Of a stretch of 64,000 bases of DNA, positions 11,131-22,924 are shown in pieces (position 1 is the first letter of the stretch; each line of letters opens with the position of its first letter). The notes beneath the pieces were generated by a model. The model searched no databases. It was not told the origin of the DNA and was given only the letters and a program-made list of their open reading frames with translations. The position numbers and the translations under genes are program-made. Source of the DNA: Camellia lanceoleosa (Eukaryota > Streptophyta > Magnoliopsida > Ericales > Theaceae); contig CM045763.1 in the NCBI GenBank assembly GCA_025200525.1, forward strand, positions 156,184,246 to 156,248,245. Reading direction: 5' to 3'.

Positions 11131-12499
11131 TGCTATACAATCTGAGGATCGATCCCAGGCATGTCTTCGTAGGACCATGCGAAAACATCTTTGAAATCTT
11201 TTAATAAAGCAACTAAGCGCTCGCGCTCCTCCGAAGACAACATGGACCCGATCTGGACCAGCCACGGGTCCTTCTCTGTACAAATGTTAATTTGGGTGAT
11301 TTCATCAACCAAGGGTTTTACAAACCTCTCCTGCTCTTGCTCTAGAAAATATTTCAAAACTGGAGGAATTTCTTCCTCGTCGTTTTCATCAAAGTTTTGA
11401 AAGTCTGAATTAATGTAATAAATCAAGGGTACAGAAAAGTAATCAAGGGCCACAGCCGCATCATTCTCATTAAGTAATTCATCCAGTCTATCTGATTCTT
11501 CTATTACAACAGACTCAAAAGAGAAAGAAAGAGACAATCTAGATAGGACTATGACATCCGGGTTGTCACCTCCAGGAATACCGGACTTAGACTCAGACAA
11601 GCTGGAACCTAATTCCGACTCTACAGACTCAGTGGAATCAGATTCCGGCTCACTACCTGACTCAGTGCTGCTTGATAAGAATCCCTCATCGTATTGCCAG
11701 ACGAGGGAGGGTGCGATGGATGCTTCCAGAATGTTTGACGATGAGCCAACGGCGGTTTCATTTTCAATCATAGACACTGGGAGATTATCCCCTAAGCACT
11801 CATGTACAATCGAAGGATCTGATAGTAGGCAAGCCAGTGTTACCCCCATTTCAATCTCGATATTTTCATAATCCACTTCCTTACAAAGCTCAACCTCAGC
11901 TGATGGGTCTGTCTATTCCTCAACAACATCATCCCTCGATAACTGTAAGTCAAACAAGATCTCAAAACCCGGCAGGCGTCTGTTCTCGGCATTCAACCAT
12001 GGCTCTGGAAAGTCGCAAAATGGAAAATCCTCCCCCTCCCGGACGAAGCGTCCATTTAGGGTGCCCTGAATAGGCCGATGTATCAAATCAAAATGCCTAC
12101 CGGTCTACTTGGCTCTAGCTCTTCCGGCCATTTCTTTGGCCTTCCTCACCTAATCCTCTTTGATGGGCAGATAACCCAAACCAAAGGTATGCGGCTTGTG
12201 CTGCACTTCGGCCGATACTACGATGCCTTTCCGGCCACTTTTTCGTAGTCCCATCCAAAGGATATACTGAAGCTTGTTCATGAGGTACACCGACTGTGCG
12301 CTAACACACAACCCCTCATCAATAGCCAAGATGTTCTGCACGACTCGGGCCTCAGCTAGGGTAAATCCCGACAGGAACACATCCTCCGTGCCGTGCTTAA
12401 TTTCCAAAATCGGTGTAGACACCTCTGGTGGCAGATGAATTAATGAATTCTTGAAAACTATAGCCACCCCATTCTCGTGGGGGTATTTCAGCATCTAAT
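11131..12499 (-). pseudogene. Element 2 protease-to-RT linker
   Basis: A long acidic linker with one colinear frame and scattered stops (near 12150, 12104 and 11916). It holds PPEVSTPILEIKHG…SGFTLAEARV after the protease, a Ser/Glu-rich tract (about 11700-11540) and EERERLVALLKDFKDVFAWSYEDMPGI just before RT. I see no splice sites that would mark the intron known between protease and RT in classical Ogre elements, so this family may read straight through. The RT-proximal part is one of the three pol scraps kept in elements A and B. Confidence 0.8.
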
Positions 12500-13042
12500 G
12501 CAGGGTGGAAGAGACCGCCTTCACCTGGTGCAACCACGGCTGCCCTAGGAGTAGATTAAAGGTTGCAGGAACATCCAAGACATGAAAGTCAATCTTGTGT
12601 TGTCCTGGACGAACCTAGGTCTGAATCTGCACAGTCCCCATCACCTCTCTGCTAGTATTATCATATGCCCTTATCACCGGGTTGTTGACACAAAGTCTGC
12701 GGGCTTTAACCTGATTGCATATGCCGTCCTGGACAAGCACACGTTAATAGCGGATCCTGTATCGACAAGAACCACTAGTATCCATTTGTCTCTACACTCG
12801 ACAGAGATATAAAGAAGTTTGTTATGGTTTACACCCTCAGGCGGCAGTTCCTTGTCAAAAAAGGTCAACGTCAGAAAAGCTCCTCCCAGAAAGACTAGTC
12901 CTACCAGCTGTTCAGGCGTGGTATCTATCGAAAGTTTGGCTTTGTCCATTGCTGAAAGGACAGCTTGTCTATGTACTCTTGAAGCCATAAGCTGTCCCCA
13001 GATGGAGATGTCTGCCTGTATCTTCTTCAGCTGTTTTAACAC
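12500..13042 (-). pseudogene. Element 2 aspartic protease
   Basis: The active-site motif is intact (LVDTGSAINV, Asp codon 12761-12763). The C-terminal flap region LLLGQPWLH is seen further left. The frame breaks after FVSTTR (near 12674), with TAG stops near 12616 and 12494, the latter likely an old CAG (LH-stop-MLKYP, compare LHQM in element 1). The domain follows the DKAKLSIDTTPEQLVGLVF segment of the spacer. It would process the polyprotein. Confidence 0.88.
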
Positions 13043-13990
13043 AGCCTCCTCTTCGAGTAGTTTTTCTTTCTACTTCTCCACCTCCTTGTCCTTCCCGGAC
13101 ACCTTTGGTTGATCTAAGTACGGGGGCTTGAAATAACGCCCGCTCCTAGTCATGTGGTCCACTTCGCCAATGTACCAGGTATCATCCAGCTGGTTATTTC
13201 CGTAGTCCTCATCGGTGTGGGCAAGACATAGATCATCATCTTCCCACCACATGCCATCGGCAGCCGACACACACCTGTCCGGTTTTGTCATAACTATTCC
13301 TGCGCCCACAGCACCTTCTATTTCCGTGCCCGCAACATATTTTGTCCCCACAGGGGCTTTGGCTTTTCTAATCCTCTCAGAATCTTTTATCCTTTCCCGC
13401 TCAAACTACTTCAGTACAACCTGTTGTTCAGTTTTCTCTATTCCCAAACTGTCTGTACTCTGAGCAAAATTCTTAACACCGGTGCTCTCCGGTGATGTGC
13501 TCTGTTCTTCGGCCCTTCCGGGCACAGCTGATGTCCCCGTCCCTGACGGACACTATTCTATTTAAGGTTGTTCGACAACATCCAGCTAGTTGTCAAGCCA
13601 CTCGATAGACTCTGCTGACTCATCAAATCAATTGACTACCACGTCCCCTGAATCATGCTCTTCAAAGAACTGCATATTTGTAATGTTTTCTTCTAGATCC
13701 GCTAGGTCATCTAGCCCCTGACTAGGTCCATCCTCTCGTACTACACAAATCTTTGCCCCCACTGGCAATTCCACACTCGACCTATCCTGGCCTACTGAGG
13801 TAATATAACCGCTCGGGTTATACTTGAAACTCGCAGACCCCTCAGGCTCTGTATAATCATTCTTGTCTGTTCCCATAGTTGACCCAATTCTATCTTCGAT
13901 AGCCACCACCACCGTCTCAGGTTGGATTTGGGAGATGTCCAACATGCACAAGTCAGTGCTGTCAGGAATGAACACCTCCGGCTTAGGTAG
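13043..13990 (-). pseudogene. Element 2 acidic spacer between zinc knuckle and protease
   Basis: Counterpart of 612-1654. It keeps ITLSHLPKPEVFIPDSTDLCMLD after the knuckle, an acidic tract, MWWEDDDLCLAHTDED and TRSGRYFKPPYLDQP. Stops occur near 13068, 13410 and 13560. The knuckle-proximal part is in the same 335-codon stretch (14635-13628) as the gag C-terminus, so gag and spacer belong to one polyprotein. Confidence 0.75.
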
Positions 13991-15749
13991 GTGAGAAAGG
14001 GTGATATATATGCTAGGGTCGTATGACACAACCCCAGTTTGGATGAAATTGATACGTTTGGGAGGTGGAGCTTGGTTATGTGGTGGGACAGGGTTGGTTA
14101 TGACATTCGGTTTCTCCGGAGGCACGATCACCCTATTATCAATGAGATCCTGAATCTCATGATGCAATCGAAAGCAATAGTCGGTTTCATGACCATGCTG
14201 TTGGTGAAACAAGCAGTATTTGGTTGGGTTATGGGAAGCAGAAAGTTTGTCTGGTAGCGGCCGCGGCTCCAGGGGCTTCAAGTGCCTTTTCCTGATCAAA
14301 ACCCCTAGAGCCTTGGACAAAGGCATGTACAGTGAGGTGAAAGTTCTTTGGCCTCGGGGTGAGTATTTGGTTGTTTGTGAGCTACTTCTGGACGCACCGG
14401 TGAATGGCGTAGCTGCAAGGGTTCTTGGGGTGGTGGTAGTGGTGACCATTCCCACGTCTGAAGATCTGGTAGCTGTTGCACTGCTTGTGCCTGCATTTGT
14501 ACTATGGTTGAATGCCCTCTTGGGCTGCTCTCTGTCTTGGTCAATCAGACCCTGTTTCATAGCATCCTCGATCTGCACCCATATCTCATGTAAATCTGAA
14601 AAGGTGGGGAGGGGGAGAACGATCATCTTTTGCATAAGCTTGGGCTAGAGGTTGCGCACAACCGTTCGGATTTGATCCTTGTCAACAGGTCGGATGGTCA
14701 TCATCGAAGCCTTGGCCCTCCACCGGGTCAGAAAATCGAAGAAACTCTCCTTCGGCTGTTGCCTTGTTGTCTTAAGATCACGGGTCGTAATCTCGATCTG
14801 TGTATTATAGGAATATTGAGCTATGAAGGCCTCGGCCATCTCCTCCTAACTCCTCTTGACAGAATCTTCCAATTTCGCATACCAAATGGCCGCTACACCC
14901 CATAGGGTCCGGTCGAACAGAGAAAGCTTCTGTAATCTAGTGAGGCCCATCGGCCTTAGTATATTCGAAAATAGCTGCAAATGCACCATAGGATCCCCAA
15001 ATCCGTCAAAGCAGTCAATATGTGGCATCTTAAATCGGTCCAGCAACGTCACGGCCGAGTCGGTATACCCGTCCTCTATATCTGGGATGGACTTCACACC
15101 CTGAGATTTCTTGAACATTTTTTCAAGCTTGCTCACTTTTAGCGCTGTGGGGTCCACCTCGAACTCAAAGGGAGAATCCGGTAGGTTGGTAGGTGTTTTG
15201 GATAGCTGAGGTAGGATTGGGGGCAGAGCCGACCCTATCAGAACATCCGTATCATCCTGGACATTTGGTGTCTCCCCGGGTATTGGAACTCTTGGTGGGG
15301 GAGGAACCTAGTGCGAAGCAGATGCCCCAGTTTGCTACTGTAGCCTAGTGATTAACTCTGCCTGTTGGGTCATGACTATGGCCTGTTGTTTGGAAAATTC
15401 TGCTTGACAGGCAGCGTCTTGCTGCATAGTTTTCATACTCTCCTGGAGCTGACGCATCATCTTCTCTAAGCCTGCCATATTGTACTAATCTATCTGAATA
15501 ACCGGTATATCTGTCCCTGCAATAGAAACTGAGACCTCAGCCTGACTGTTCACTGGTAAGGTTGACCCCTGATCTAGCGACTGATGTACCGATACGCTGC
15601 GCCTTTTTGACCTCCGTCTGGTAACCGGAGGTAAAGAAAGGAACACTGCTTGTCCGTCTATTAGATCCCTAGATCGATTAGGTCTACTACATCTAACCCA
15701 GAGTCCTCGGGGGATATCTAACTGGTCGGATGCAATGATGCTAAACTAC
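13991..15749 (-). pseudogene. Element 2 gag (broken)
   Basis: Capsid core at about 15150-14640 (KMPHIDCFDGFGDP, IWYAKLEDSVKR, AQYSYNTQIEITTRDL) and zinc knuckle at about 14220-14158 (YCLFHQQHGHETDYC). N-terminal coiled coil starts at Met 15478. Stops: near 14848, near 14646, at 15335-15337 (shared with element 1), near 15310 and near 15487. The homology with element B extends upstream to about 15749, where a pyrimidine-rich TTTTTGCAAG marks a likely former splice acceptor. Length and order agree with element 1. Confidence 0.87.
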
Positions 15750-16217
15750 CTTGCAAAAAGATAAATAAAGCATATATAAGGAAATAATGAACAAAAAAAA
15801 CAGACAGCATAACAGCTTAAATAAAGACAACACACAGTTGGAAAACACAGGTTGCATGAACTATTCTCAACCACTAATCACTGTTCACCAAAATCACTGC
15901 CCCAAATCTGAATCTGATACCCGCAGATATGACTGATTCTCAAAACACTAATGCCTGCATGCCTGATACCCAGACTTGCAAACTGATACGTGCATTCCTG
16001 TAGAGGTACACTCTAAAAGCACATTGCAAGCAAATGAGAGCCAAAGCACCCCTATGTTAGGGTAGGGTTTCCCTGTCCTATTTTGTCAGGAGCTAGGGTT
16101 TCACTACGCACACAGCGGTTTCAAACAACCTATAATCGGGTAAGCAGCCTGTCTTAGTTTGGAATGGTCACTATGGATTCTGAATATGCACTAGGTCGAA
16201 TGGTCAAAAAGGGTGCC
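15750..16217 (-). other. Element 2 5' leader, truncated by LTR3
   Basis: Leader sequence nearly parallel to 3475-3960 of element 1, including the GGGTAGGGTTTCCCTGTCC segment (about 16058-16078). It stops at 16217 in the sequence …AAAAAGGGTGCC, where a plus-strand LTR begins; element 1 continues here for about 220 bp to its PBS. The element 2 PBS is lost. No gene seen. Confidence 0.8.
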
Positions 16218-16630
16218 TGTAAACACCCCATTTTTGACCGTCCTCAAGACTTGGACGTCATCGTTGGAACACTCGATGATCATCCATGTGTGTGTTCGTT
16301 TTGAGTTCTCGGAGGTCCCGGTGGCGCGCCTTGCCTCAAGATCTCTTAACTTGTTTGTTTTGTTCTTGGTTATAGACCAAACATTTGTGTTTTTGGCTTC
16401 TGAGGGAAGAGGGTGGCTTGTAAGCCATCCTCAACCCCAGCCATAAGAACGCATAGCCACTGTTAGCCTGTTTTCTTTCTATCGACGCAGTATTTTGGCT
16501 TGGTCGGCGTGTTTTTGGTCGGTCGGCCATTGTTTTGGTCGACCGGCCCATTTTTCTGGCCGAGGCCCTTTTTTTTCCTTTTTCAGGCATTGTGCATGCC
16601 AGCTGTGCCAGCTGGTGAGCACAGACTCTA

Positions 16631-16654
16631 CCCTCCATACACGTGTATGGAGGG
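16631..16654. promoter_or_regulatory. 24-bp perfect palindrome with G-box core
   Basis: The left half is CCCTCCATACAC and the right half is its exact reverse complement, giving CACGTG at the centre. The same 24 bp occur at 53604-53627. The TATA box lies 48-50 bp downstream in both LTRs. CACGTG is the known binding core of plant bZIP and bHLH factors. Confidence 0.75.
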
Positions 16655-16701
16655 ATTTCATTCTTGTGCAAGCTTCTCCAAGAAGCTTTGCACTTAGATT
16701 T

Positions 16702-16709
16702 TTATAAAG
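16702..16709 (+). promoter_or_regulatory. TATA box of LTR3
   Basis: TTATAAAG followed by AGGGAGACTTCCC, parallel to B's TATAAAGAGGAGGCTTC (53677). Confidence 0.65.
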
Positions 16710-19700
16710 AGGGAGACTTCCCTCCCTTTCCAGGGGTTGGCGCATCTGATATAGAAGATATATCACTCTCTCTCTATATCTCCCTCTCTCTATATATATT
16801 TGTGTGTGCAATAGTGTTCCAAAGGGTGTTTTTGTTCATATTTTTGCACTAAAGCACCTAGTGGTACACCATCCTTGAGTTACAGAGGTGCTAAGAGTTT
16901 GTTTTCAGAGTTTTCAAGTTAGTTTTGATCAGAAGGAGGTGCTATAGTTGGTTTTCTTGAAGTGTTCTTCAAAGGTGAGAACTACCCTCTTTATTCCCCA
17001 TTTTTGCACAAGCTTTTAGCTTACCCTTCATGCTATTTTGAGCTTAACTTATAATTGATAAAAGTTCTCTTTTTGCATATGCTTTTAATCTTTGTTTAAG
17101 GTCACTTTTGTATTTGGGGTTGTTTACCCCCTCTTAGGCCTTATTTGGCCTCATTTTTGTGCCTTTCTTGTGAGCTTCGGGACCACCTTGTATTGGCCTT
17201 CTCACCACTGAAATCCAGAGGGATTTGCGTTGTGGGGACGGTGTTTTGAGGTCCTAAGAAGGAGAGGGCCATCCCCTCTCCTTGTTGTCTTCAATACTTC
17301 TCATATTTGCCTCATATGTGAGCATCATTGTTAAGTTCATGTTGGCCATGTCTTGACTGATATTTGTGGTTAGTTTTCTGTTATATGCCACTGTTTTTAC
17401 CTATCTTGGTCATTCCATGCTTGGTTTATACACTTGTAGTGTAAATTTTGCAAACTAGTCTGGTATGCTTGATGTTTGAGCATGTCCTTCAAGCTCATGT
17501 TGACCTCATTTCAGTGGGTTTTTGGGATTTTTTTAGCATGCCATGACTCTATTTTGGGCGGGTTTAGTTGGCTCTTACATGCTTCATGTACTTACTTTGC
17601 AAATCCTCTCATTTGGCTTAACATTCACCTTGTGTTTAGACCACCTTGCTTACATGTTTTGGCTTAGTTCCATGATGTTTTTAGCCATGTTCTACCATGT
17701 TTGTGGTCTATTTTTCATTGTTTTGGTCATGCTTGCATTGTTTTGTATAGCCACCATGCAACTTAGCTTGTTAGCTCTAAGTGTCCTAACCACTAGCATG
17801 CGTTACTTGGACCATTTCAATGATTTGGCATCATTTGTTGTACTATTTCAGTCCATGTTTCATGCTTGAATACTTGCTTTCATCACTCCTTTAATGCTTT
17901 AAAGAGTTGTTGTCTTATGCTTCGTGAATGGATCATTGCGTATGCTTCCATGCTTAAGTCATTTGGATGCCATTTAAGTGTGTTTTTGACCTTGTCTTGA
18001 CTTGCGTTGGGATTGTTTTGGGTCCCTTTGACCCTTTGGGACTTGCCTTGTATGGCCATGGTTTGAGCCCTTTTGGTTAGCCTTAGGCCTTGGACCTTCT
18101 TGCATGCTTTGCTTGCTTTATTTGGTTGATTTGGCATCATTCTTCACATATTTTCAGAGCTCATCATGCTTGTCATTTGTCTATATTGGTCTCCTTTAAG
18201 CGTGCTTGAAAGTTCCCCTTTTATGCCTTAGGTGATAGGGCATTGTGCATGCATGCTTGCATGTGTGTTTTATTTGTTGCATCATTTTGGCCACTGTTTT
18301 GGACACGGCTGAGGTCTATCCATCTTTAGTGTAAGTCCATGGATCATGCATTTATGTATTGTTGTATGCTTATCGCATTACATGTTGTCACATCCTTGTG
18401 GTTGGTGTCATTGTTGCATGCCTAGCACTTTGTATACTTACATACCTAGGTTGCATTGTAGTATTGCATACCTATTGTATTACCATGTTGCTTGCATGTT
18501 AAGTTGCATTGCTCATGTTGCATTGCATTAATTGCATGTTTTGCATTGCATTTGGCATACATGCATTGCATTTTTGTTTGGTTTGAGGCATCAAACCAAA
18601 CATGATGACCAAGGAACATTTCGTACTCAAAGTGACGAATTGTGCCTCAATCCTCGATCGCCGACACTCTTGATCTAACATGATAGAGTGTGTAGCATTT
18701 ATTTGTTTTTGTTGCATTCATTCTATATTGATTTGCACACTTGGCACCTTTGGCCATCATGCATTGCAATGTGTGATTGGTGACCCGAGGACCGAGAACC
18801 ATACTCCCTTAAGTTCATAGCATGATAGGGAGGGCGGTCATGCGTACATTGTCTTGTAAATACCTTGCCATGCACTGTCTGTCCTCTGTTGTAGCAAAAA
18901 TAGTGTTCTGTAGGAATAGATGGCCGGTCGGCCATCTTTAGTGCCAGCCAGCTACCAAAATCTAGTTAGTGGTCCCACCTTGGTCGATTACCATTTTTAC
19001 ATGGCCGGTGGTCCTATATCTTGGCCGATATCCTCCCACAGTGCTAATGGAGTGGTTTAGAGGCATCACAGATACTTTCACAGTTCTCAGAGGTGCAGAA
19101 CAGTGCAAACAGAGGCAACTGTGGCATGGCGATGGATTTTCGAGCAAAGCCGACCGAGCATGCGTGCATCCCTCTTCCCGAGGCTGTTTTACTGCTTTAG
19201 TAGATTAATTGATTTGTTAATTAGTTAACTGGTTTTGCAATTAATTAATTAGCTCGTCAGTTAGTTAATTAGGTGATTTATATTATTCTTTCGGAACCTC
19301 CATCAAGAGGGCGAATGTGGAATAAGTGTGCGTGTGTGTGTGAATGTCTTCCAACCCCACGTCTTTCTCCCTTTTACTTACCTGCTTTCAATGGTTAGTT
19401 TTAGGTCATGTTTCAATTAGCATACTTATGATAGCATGTTTGCATACATTCATTCGTATTGCATGCATCGGGCTCGGCGTATCACACTAATCGCATAGTA
19501 TTTCAATTCCAACTTGAATACATGTACCAAGTTGTCGCATTTCGCACACCATCCTTAGATTAGCCGAGCCTATTCGAGTCGCATTTTGCACGTGTTGCAT
19601 TAGCCATCTCAACATGATTACTAACTAGCTTTTGTTTTGGCTCGGAGTACTAGGTAAGCTTTTATACTTTAGCATCTTGCATGAGTGTGAATGTTTGCCA

Positions 19701-20013
19701 TGATAGCATGCTTGCCATAAGGCTATTTGCTTACGTGATATAACTGCCTGAATGCCTGGGGGTGAAGGTTGGATTATCTGAATTGGAACAATTCATTGAA
19801 TACGAGTTTTAAGCCCACTTGAAATTGGCAAAATCATGTTTTTCTAAGCCCACCCGAGGGTGGCAAATCCACGTCTTAGCCTACTTACGGGTAGCACCAT
19901 CAAACCATTTTCAAATAAACAAACATGAAATGTTTTGTTCCAATTTAGGCGATCTAGTCTATATTTGTGTGTTGTGAACATCACATAGTAATTTTAGGCT
20001 AATAACTGGAATA

Positions 20014-20216
20014 GAGCCACCCTCTTCCCTTAGAAGCAAAGACACAAGTGTTTGGTCCACAACCAAGCACAAAACAGGCCAGTTGAGAGATCTTGAGGCA
20101 AGGCATGCGGCCGAGACTTCCGAGAACTCAAAATGAACACAAACATGGATGATCATTGAGTGTTCAAACGATGACGTCCAAGTCTTGAGGATGGTCAAAA
20201 ATTGGGTGTCTATACA
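20014..20216 (-). repeat. Element 2 LTR start (about 200 bp left)
   Basis: On the minus strand it begins TGTATAGACACCC at 20216 and runs about 200 bp, matching 16218-16420 in inverted orientation (for example AGCCACCCTCTTCCCT at 20015-20030). It is the only surviving part of the 5' LTR of element 2 and marks its right edge, where element C begins. Confidence 0.82.
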
Positions 20217-20980
20217 CGTCTAAAAGAATAATTCATCGAACATGGTAGCCCTACGGCCAGATTCACCTCTACTTGGTGTAATTCACATGATATATAGCCT
20301 ATCGTCGTCAGCCGAGATACAGATAATTCAGTTGCAACCTAGCCTTCATAGGCCGATCACACCAGCAAAACGGCCCCATGAAACTGGGTGGATTAGTTTC
20401 GATGACACCGACTTGATTGGAGTAACTCTCCTGCACACCGATCCCCTCGTCATCGAGCTATGCATGAACAGATTCACCATTGAACGTGTTCTCATTGATC
20501 AGGGAAGCACTTTGAAAATAATGTATTACAAAATGTTTGTTAAACTCGGCTTCATTGACTCGGATTTTTCGCCGACCGATTATCCATTATTCGACTTCAA
20601 CGCTAACCCCGACTATCCTTTGGGCAAGATCACACTACCAGTTCGGGTAGGTACCAGATCAGTGGATGTAGAATTTCTGGTTGTCAAACTTCCTTCGCCA
20701 CACAATCTGATCATGGGAAGAACTTGGTTGCACACCAGCACGCTGTGCCAAGAACCTACCATCAGTTACTTTGTTTTTCGACTGAATATGGCATTGGACA
20801 AATTCAAGGTTCTCAGAAATCGGCGCAGGCATGCTACCTTGTTGCTACTGCAAAGAAACCAAAAGCACTGGAAATGAATTTGATTGAAGTACTGGATTGA
20901 GAGAGCCTAGGATATTGGGAAGATCCGTAGTGAAAAGGCAACTGAAGACCTGGATCGGGTCTAAATTAATGGGAGTCCTG
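20217..20980 (+). pseudogene. Element C gag-pro end with protease (degenerate)
   Basis: Plus-strand element of another Tat-like family, cut on its left by element 2. The frame 20242-20877 holds a retropepsin-like domain: VLIDQGSTLKIMYYKMFVKLG where DTGSS is usual, so Thr is Gln, then a flap-like LIMGRTWLH. The local ARPSPLHRP-like upstream part is short. After 20877 the frame is lost before RT. The altered D-Q-G probably abolishes activity. Confidence 0.78.
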
Positions 20981-22471
20981 AAAAGTTCTTCATGATCGGC
21001 ACTTCTTTGAACGAAGTTGATAGGCATGAGCTTGTATCCTTCCTACTCGGCAACCTCGACGTGTTTGCGTGGACACCATACGAGATGCCAGGGGTGGATC
21101 CATCTGTGGCCCTGCACCGCTTAAATGTTGATCCAAAATGTAAGCTAATCATTCAGAAAAGTCGGCGGTCAACCGCAGTACATGCTTCGGTTGTTGTTGA
21201 AGAAGTTAACTGATTGCTTGATGTTGAGGCAATTCACAAAGTAACCTATCCTACATGGTTGTCCAATACCGTGGTTGTAAAGAAGAAAAATGGATCTTGG
21301 CGTGTTTGTGTGAATTTCACGGATTTAAACAAAGCTTGTCCCAAGGACTGTTTTCCCCTCCCTAGAATAAACCAACTCATAGATGCGACGGCACATCATC
21401 AATGCATGAGCTTGTTGGACACCTACAGAGGCTATCATCAAATTTTCATGCATCCAGAGGATCAAGAAATGACCACATTCCTCACACCAAGAGGAACCTA
21501 TTGTTACAAGGTCATGCCTTTCGGGCTGAAGGGTGCGAGGCAACTTACCAGAGACTGGTTACTACCATGTTCAAGGAACAGCTCGGCCGCATCGTGGAAG
21601 TATACATCGATGATATGGTGGTCAAATCCAAGGAAAAGCACGCCCATTTAGCCAATTTGGCAGATACATTTGGCATTCTTTAAAAGAACAAAATGAAATT
21701 GAACGCCTCAAAGTGTGCATTCGACATAAGATCTGGGAAATTCCTCTACTACATTGTTAACCACCGCAGAATAGAGGCCAACCCGAGGCAGATCACTGTA
21801 ATTCTAGAACTTGGCTCTCCTCAGTCGGTCAAAGAGGTTCAAAAGCTGAGGGGAATGGCTACAGTGCCCACTAGGTTTGTTAGCCGTTCCATAGATTGCT
21901 GCCGACAATTCTTTCACACACTTCGTCAAGGCAAAGCTTTCGAATGGACCCCCGAGTGCCAGGCTTCTTTGGACAGATTGAAAACTTATATCTGATCAGT
22001 ACTACTCTTGACAGTCCCGTCGGCAGGCAATCCGCTCATTTTGTACCTGTGGTATTCGACTGGGCGGTCAGCATCGTACTTTTAGGGGAAGAACTTGGGG
22101 AGCAGCGACCAGTTTACTATGTAAGCAAAGCAATGGTTGACGCCGAAACACATTATCTACCACTGGAAAAGCTCATCCTCGCTGTCATCATGGCTGCAAG
22201 AAAACTGATGCATTACTTTCAGGGTCATACCATAGTGGTACTAACGGACTATCCCTTCCGGTCGGTGCTCTGTAGCACAGAAGCATTAGGGCATGTTTCG
22301 AAATGGGCTTTGGAACTCAGCCAGTATGATATCCAGTTTCTTCTTAGAACTTCCATCAAGGGGCAAGTACTCACCGACTTTGTAGCAAAATTCACGGGAT
22401 GCCTTGCCGACTTCAAGGCCGATCAAGTGCAACCTAAACCCAACTATAGAGTATATGTTGGAGACATTTAG
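20981..22471 (+). pseudogene. Element C reverse transcriptase and first RNase H
   Basis: Pre-RT segment VDRHELVSFLLGNLDVFAWTPYEMPGVDP (20992-21110), RT motifs VCVNFTDLNKACPKDCFPLP (about 21304-21365), HPEDQEMTTFLTPRGTYCYKVMPFGLK, then a 1-nt loss near 21529 after which the frame with ATYQRLVTTMF and the YIDD active site (about 21600) continues. A TAA near 21681, MKLNASKCAF and an RNase H 1 (about 21990-22440) follow. The first RNase H has DWAVSIVLLGEE where the catalytic DAS would be, so it is degenerate as in other Tat elements. Confidence 0.9.
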
Positions 22472-22924
22472 CAGATGTACCGTGACGGGTCATCTAGCCA
22501 ACGTGGCAGTGGGGCAGGTGTAGTAATCATGACCCCCAAAGGGGCAATAATCGAGCAGGCAGTCAAACTGGGCTTTGATGCATCAAACAATGAGGCCGAA
22601 TGCGAAGCATTGCTAACTGCCCTTCGGAATGCACTTCACCTTGGTGCGCAGCAGTTGCTTGTTTTCTGTGACTCGAAATTAGTCATCAACCAGTTGAAAG
22701 GGGAGTATGCAACTAAAAATGACCGCACGGCAGCCTACATGAAAATGGCGAATCTCTTACTTGGGAAATTTGACCACCACGAATTGAATCAAATAACTCG
22801 AGATCAGAACACGCATGCGGATGCCCTTGCTTGCCTAGCCTCTGCCATCAATTCAGAAATTAAGCAAACAATCGAAGTAGGATTCATCCCTGAGCCGGGC
22901 ATTACCTCTTTTGAACCAGTTTAG
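22472..22924 (+). pseudogene. Element C archaeal-type RNase H
   Basis: Open from 22475 to 22924 (149 codons). The four acids are present: Asp in YRDGSSS, Glu in NNEAECEA, Asp in FCDSKLVI and Asp in NTHADALA. It is separated from the first RNase H by a stop (TAG, 22469-22471) at GDI-stop-QMY. The domain itself looks intact and resembles the aRNH of element 2 (NNEAE, DSKLV, ADALA) at moderate similarity. Confidence 0.9.

Larger units (their letters stand above)
16218..20013 (+). repeat. LTR3, plus strand, lacking its 3' end
   Basis: Starts TGTAAACACCCC (one change from TGTAGACACC) inside the leader of element 2. Contents in order: GGCC/CGGCC cluster (about 16500-16563), 24-bp G-box palindrome (16631-16654), AGCTTC palindrome (16671-16687), TATA (16702), a long T-rich body with no gene, second GGCC cluster (18920-19030), AT-rich TTAATTAA stretch, CCAACCCCACG block (19350-19370) and the GGCTCGG blocks. 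It breaks off near 20013 at …AATAACTGGAAT, where B's LTR continues for another 360 bp. No plus-strand internal region follows, so this is a partial LTR left by recombination or deletion. Confidence 0.87.
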
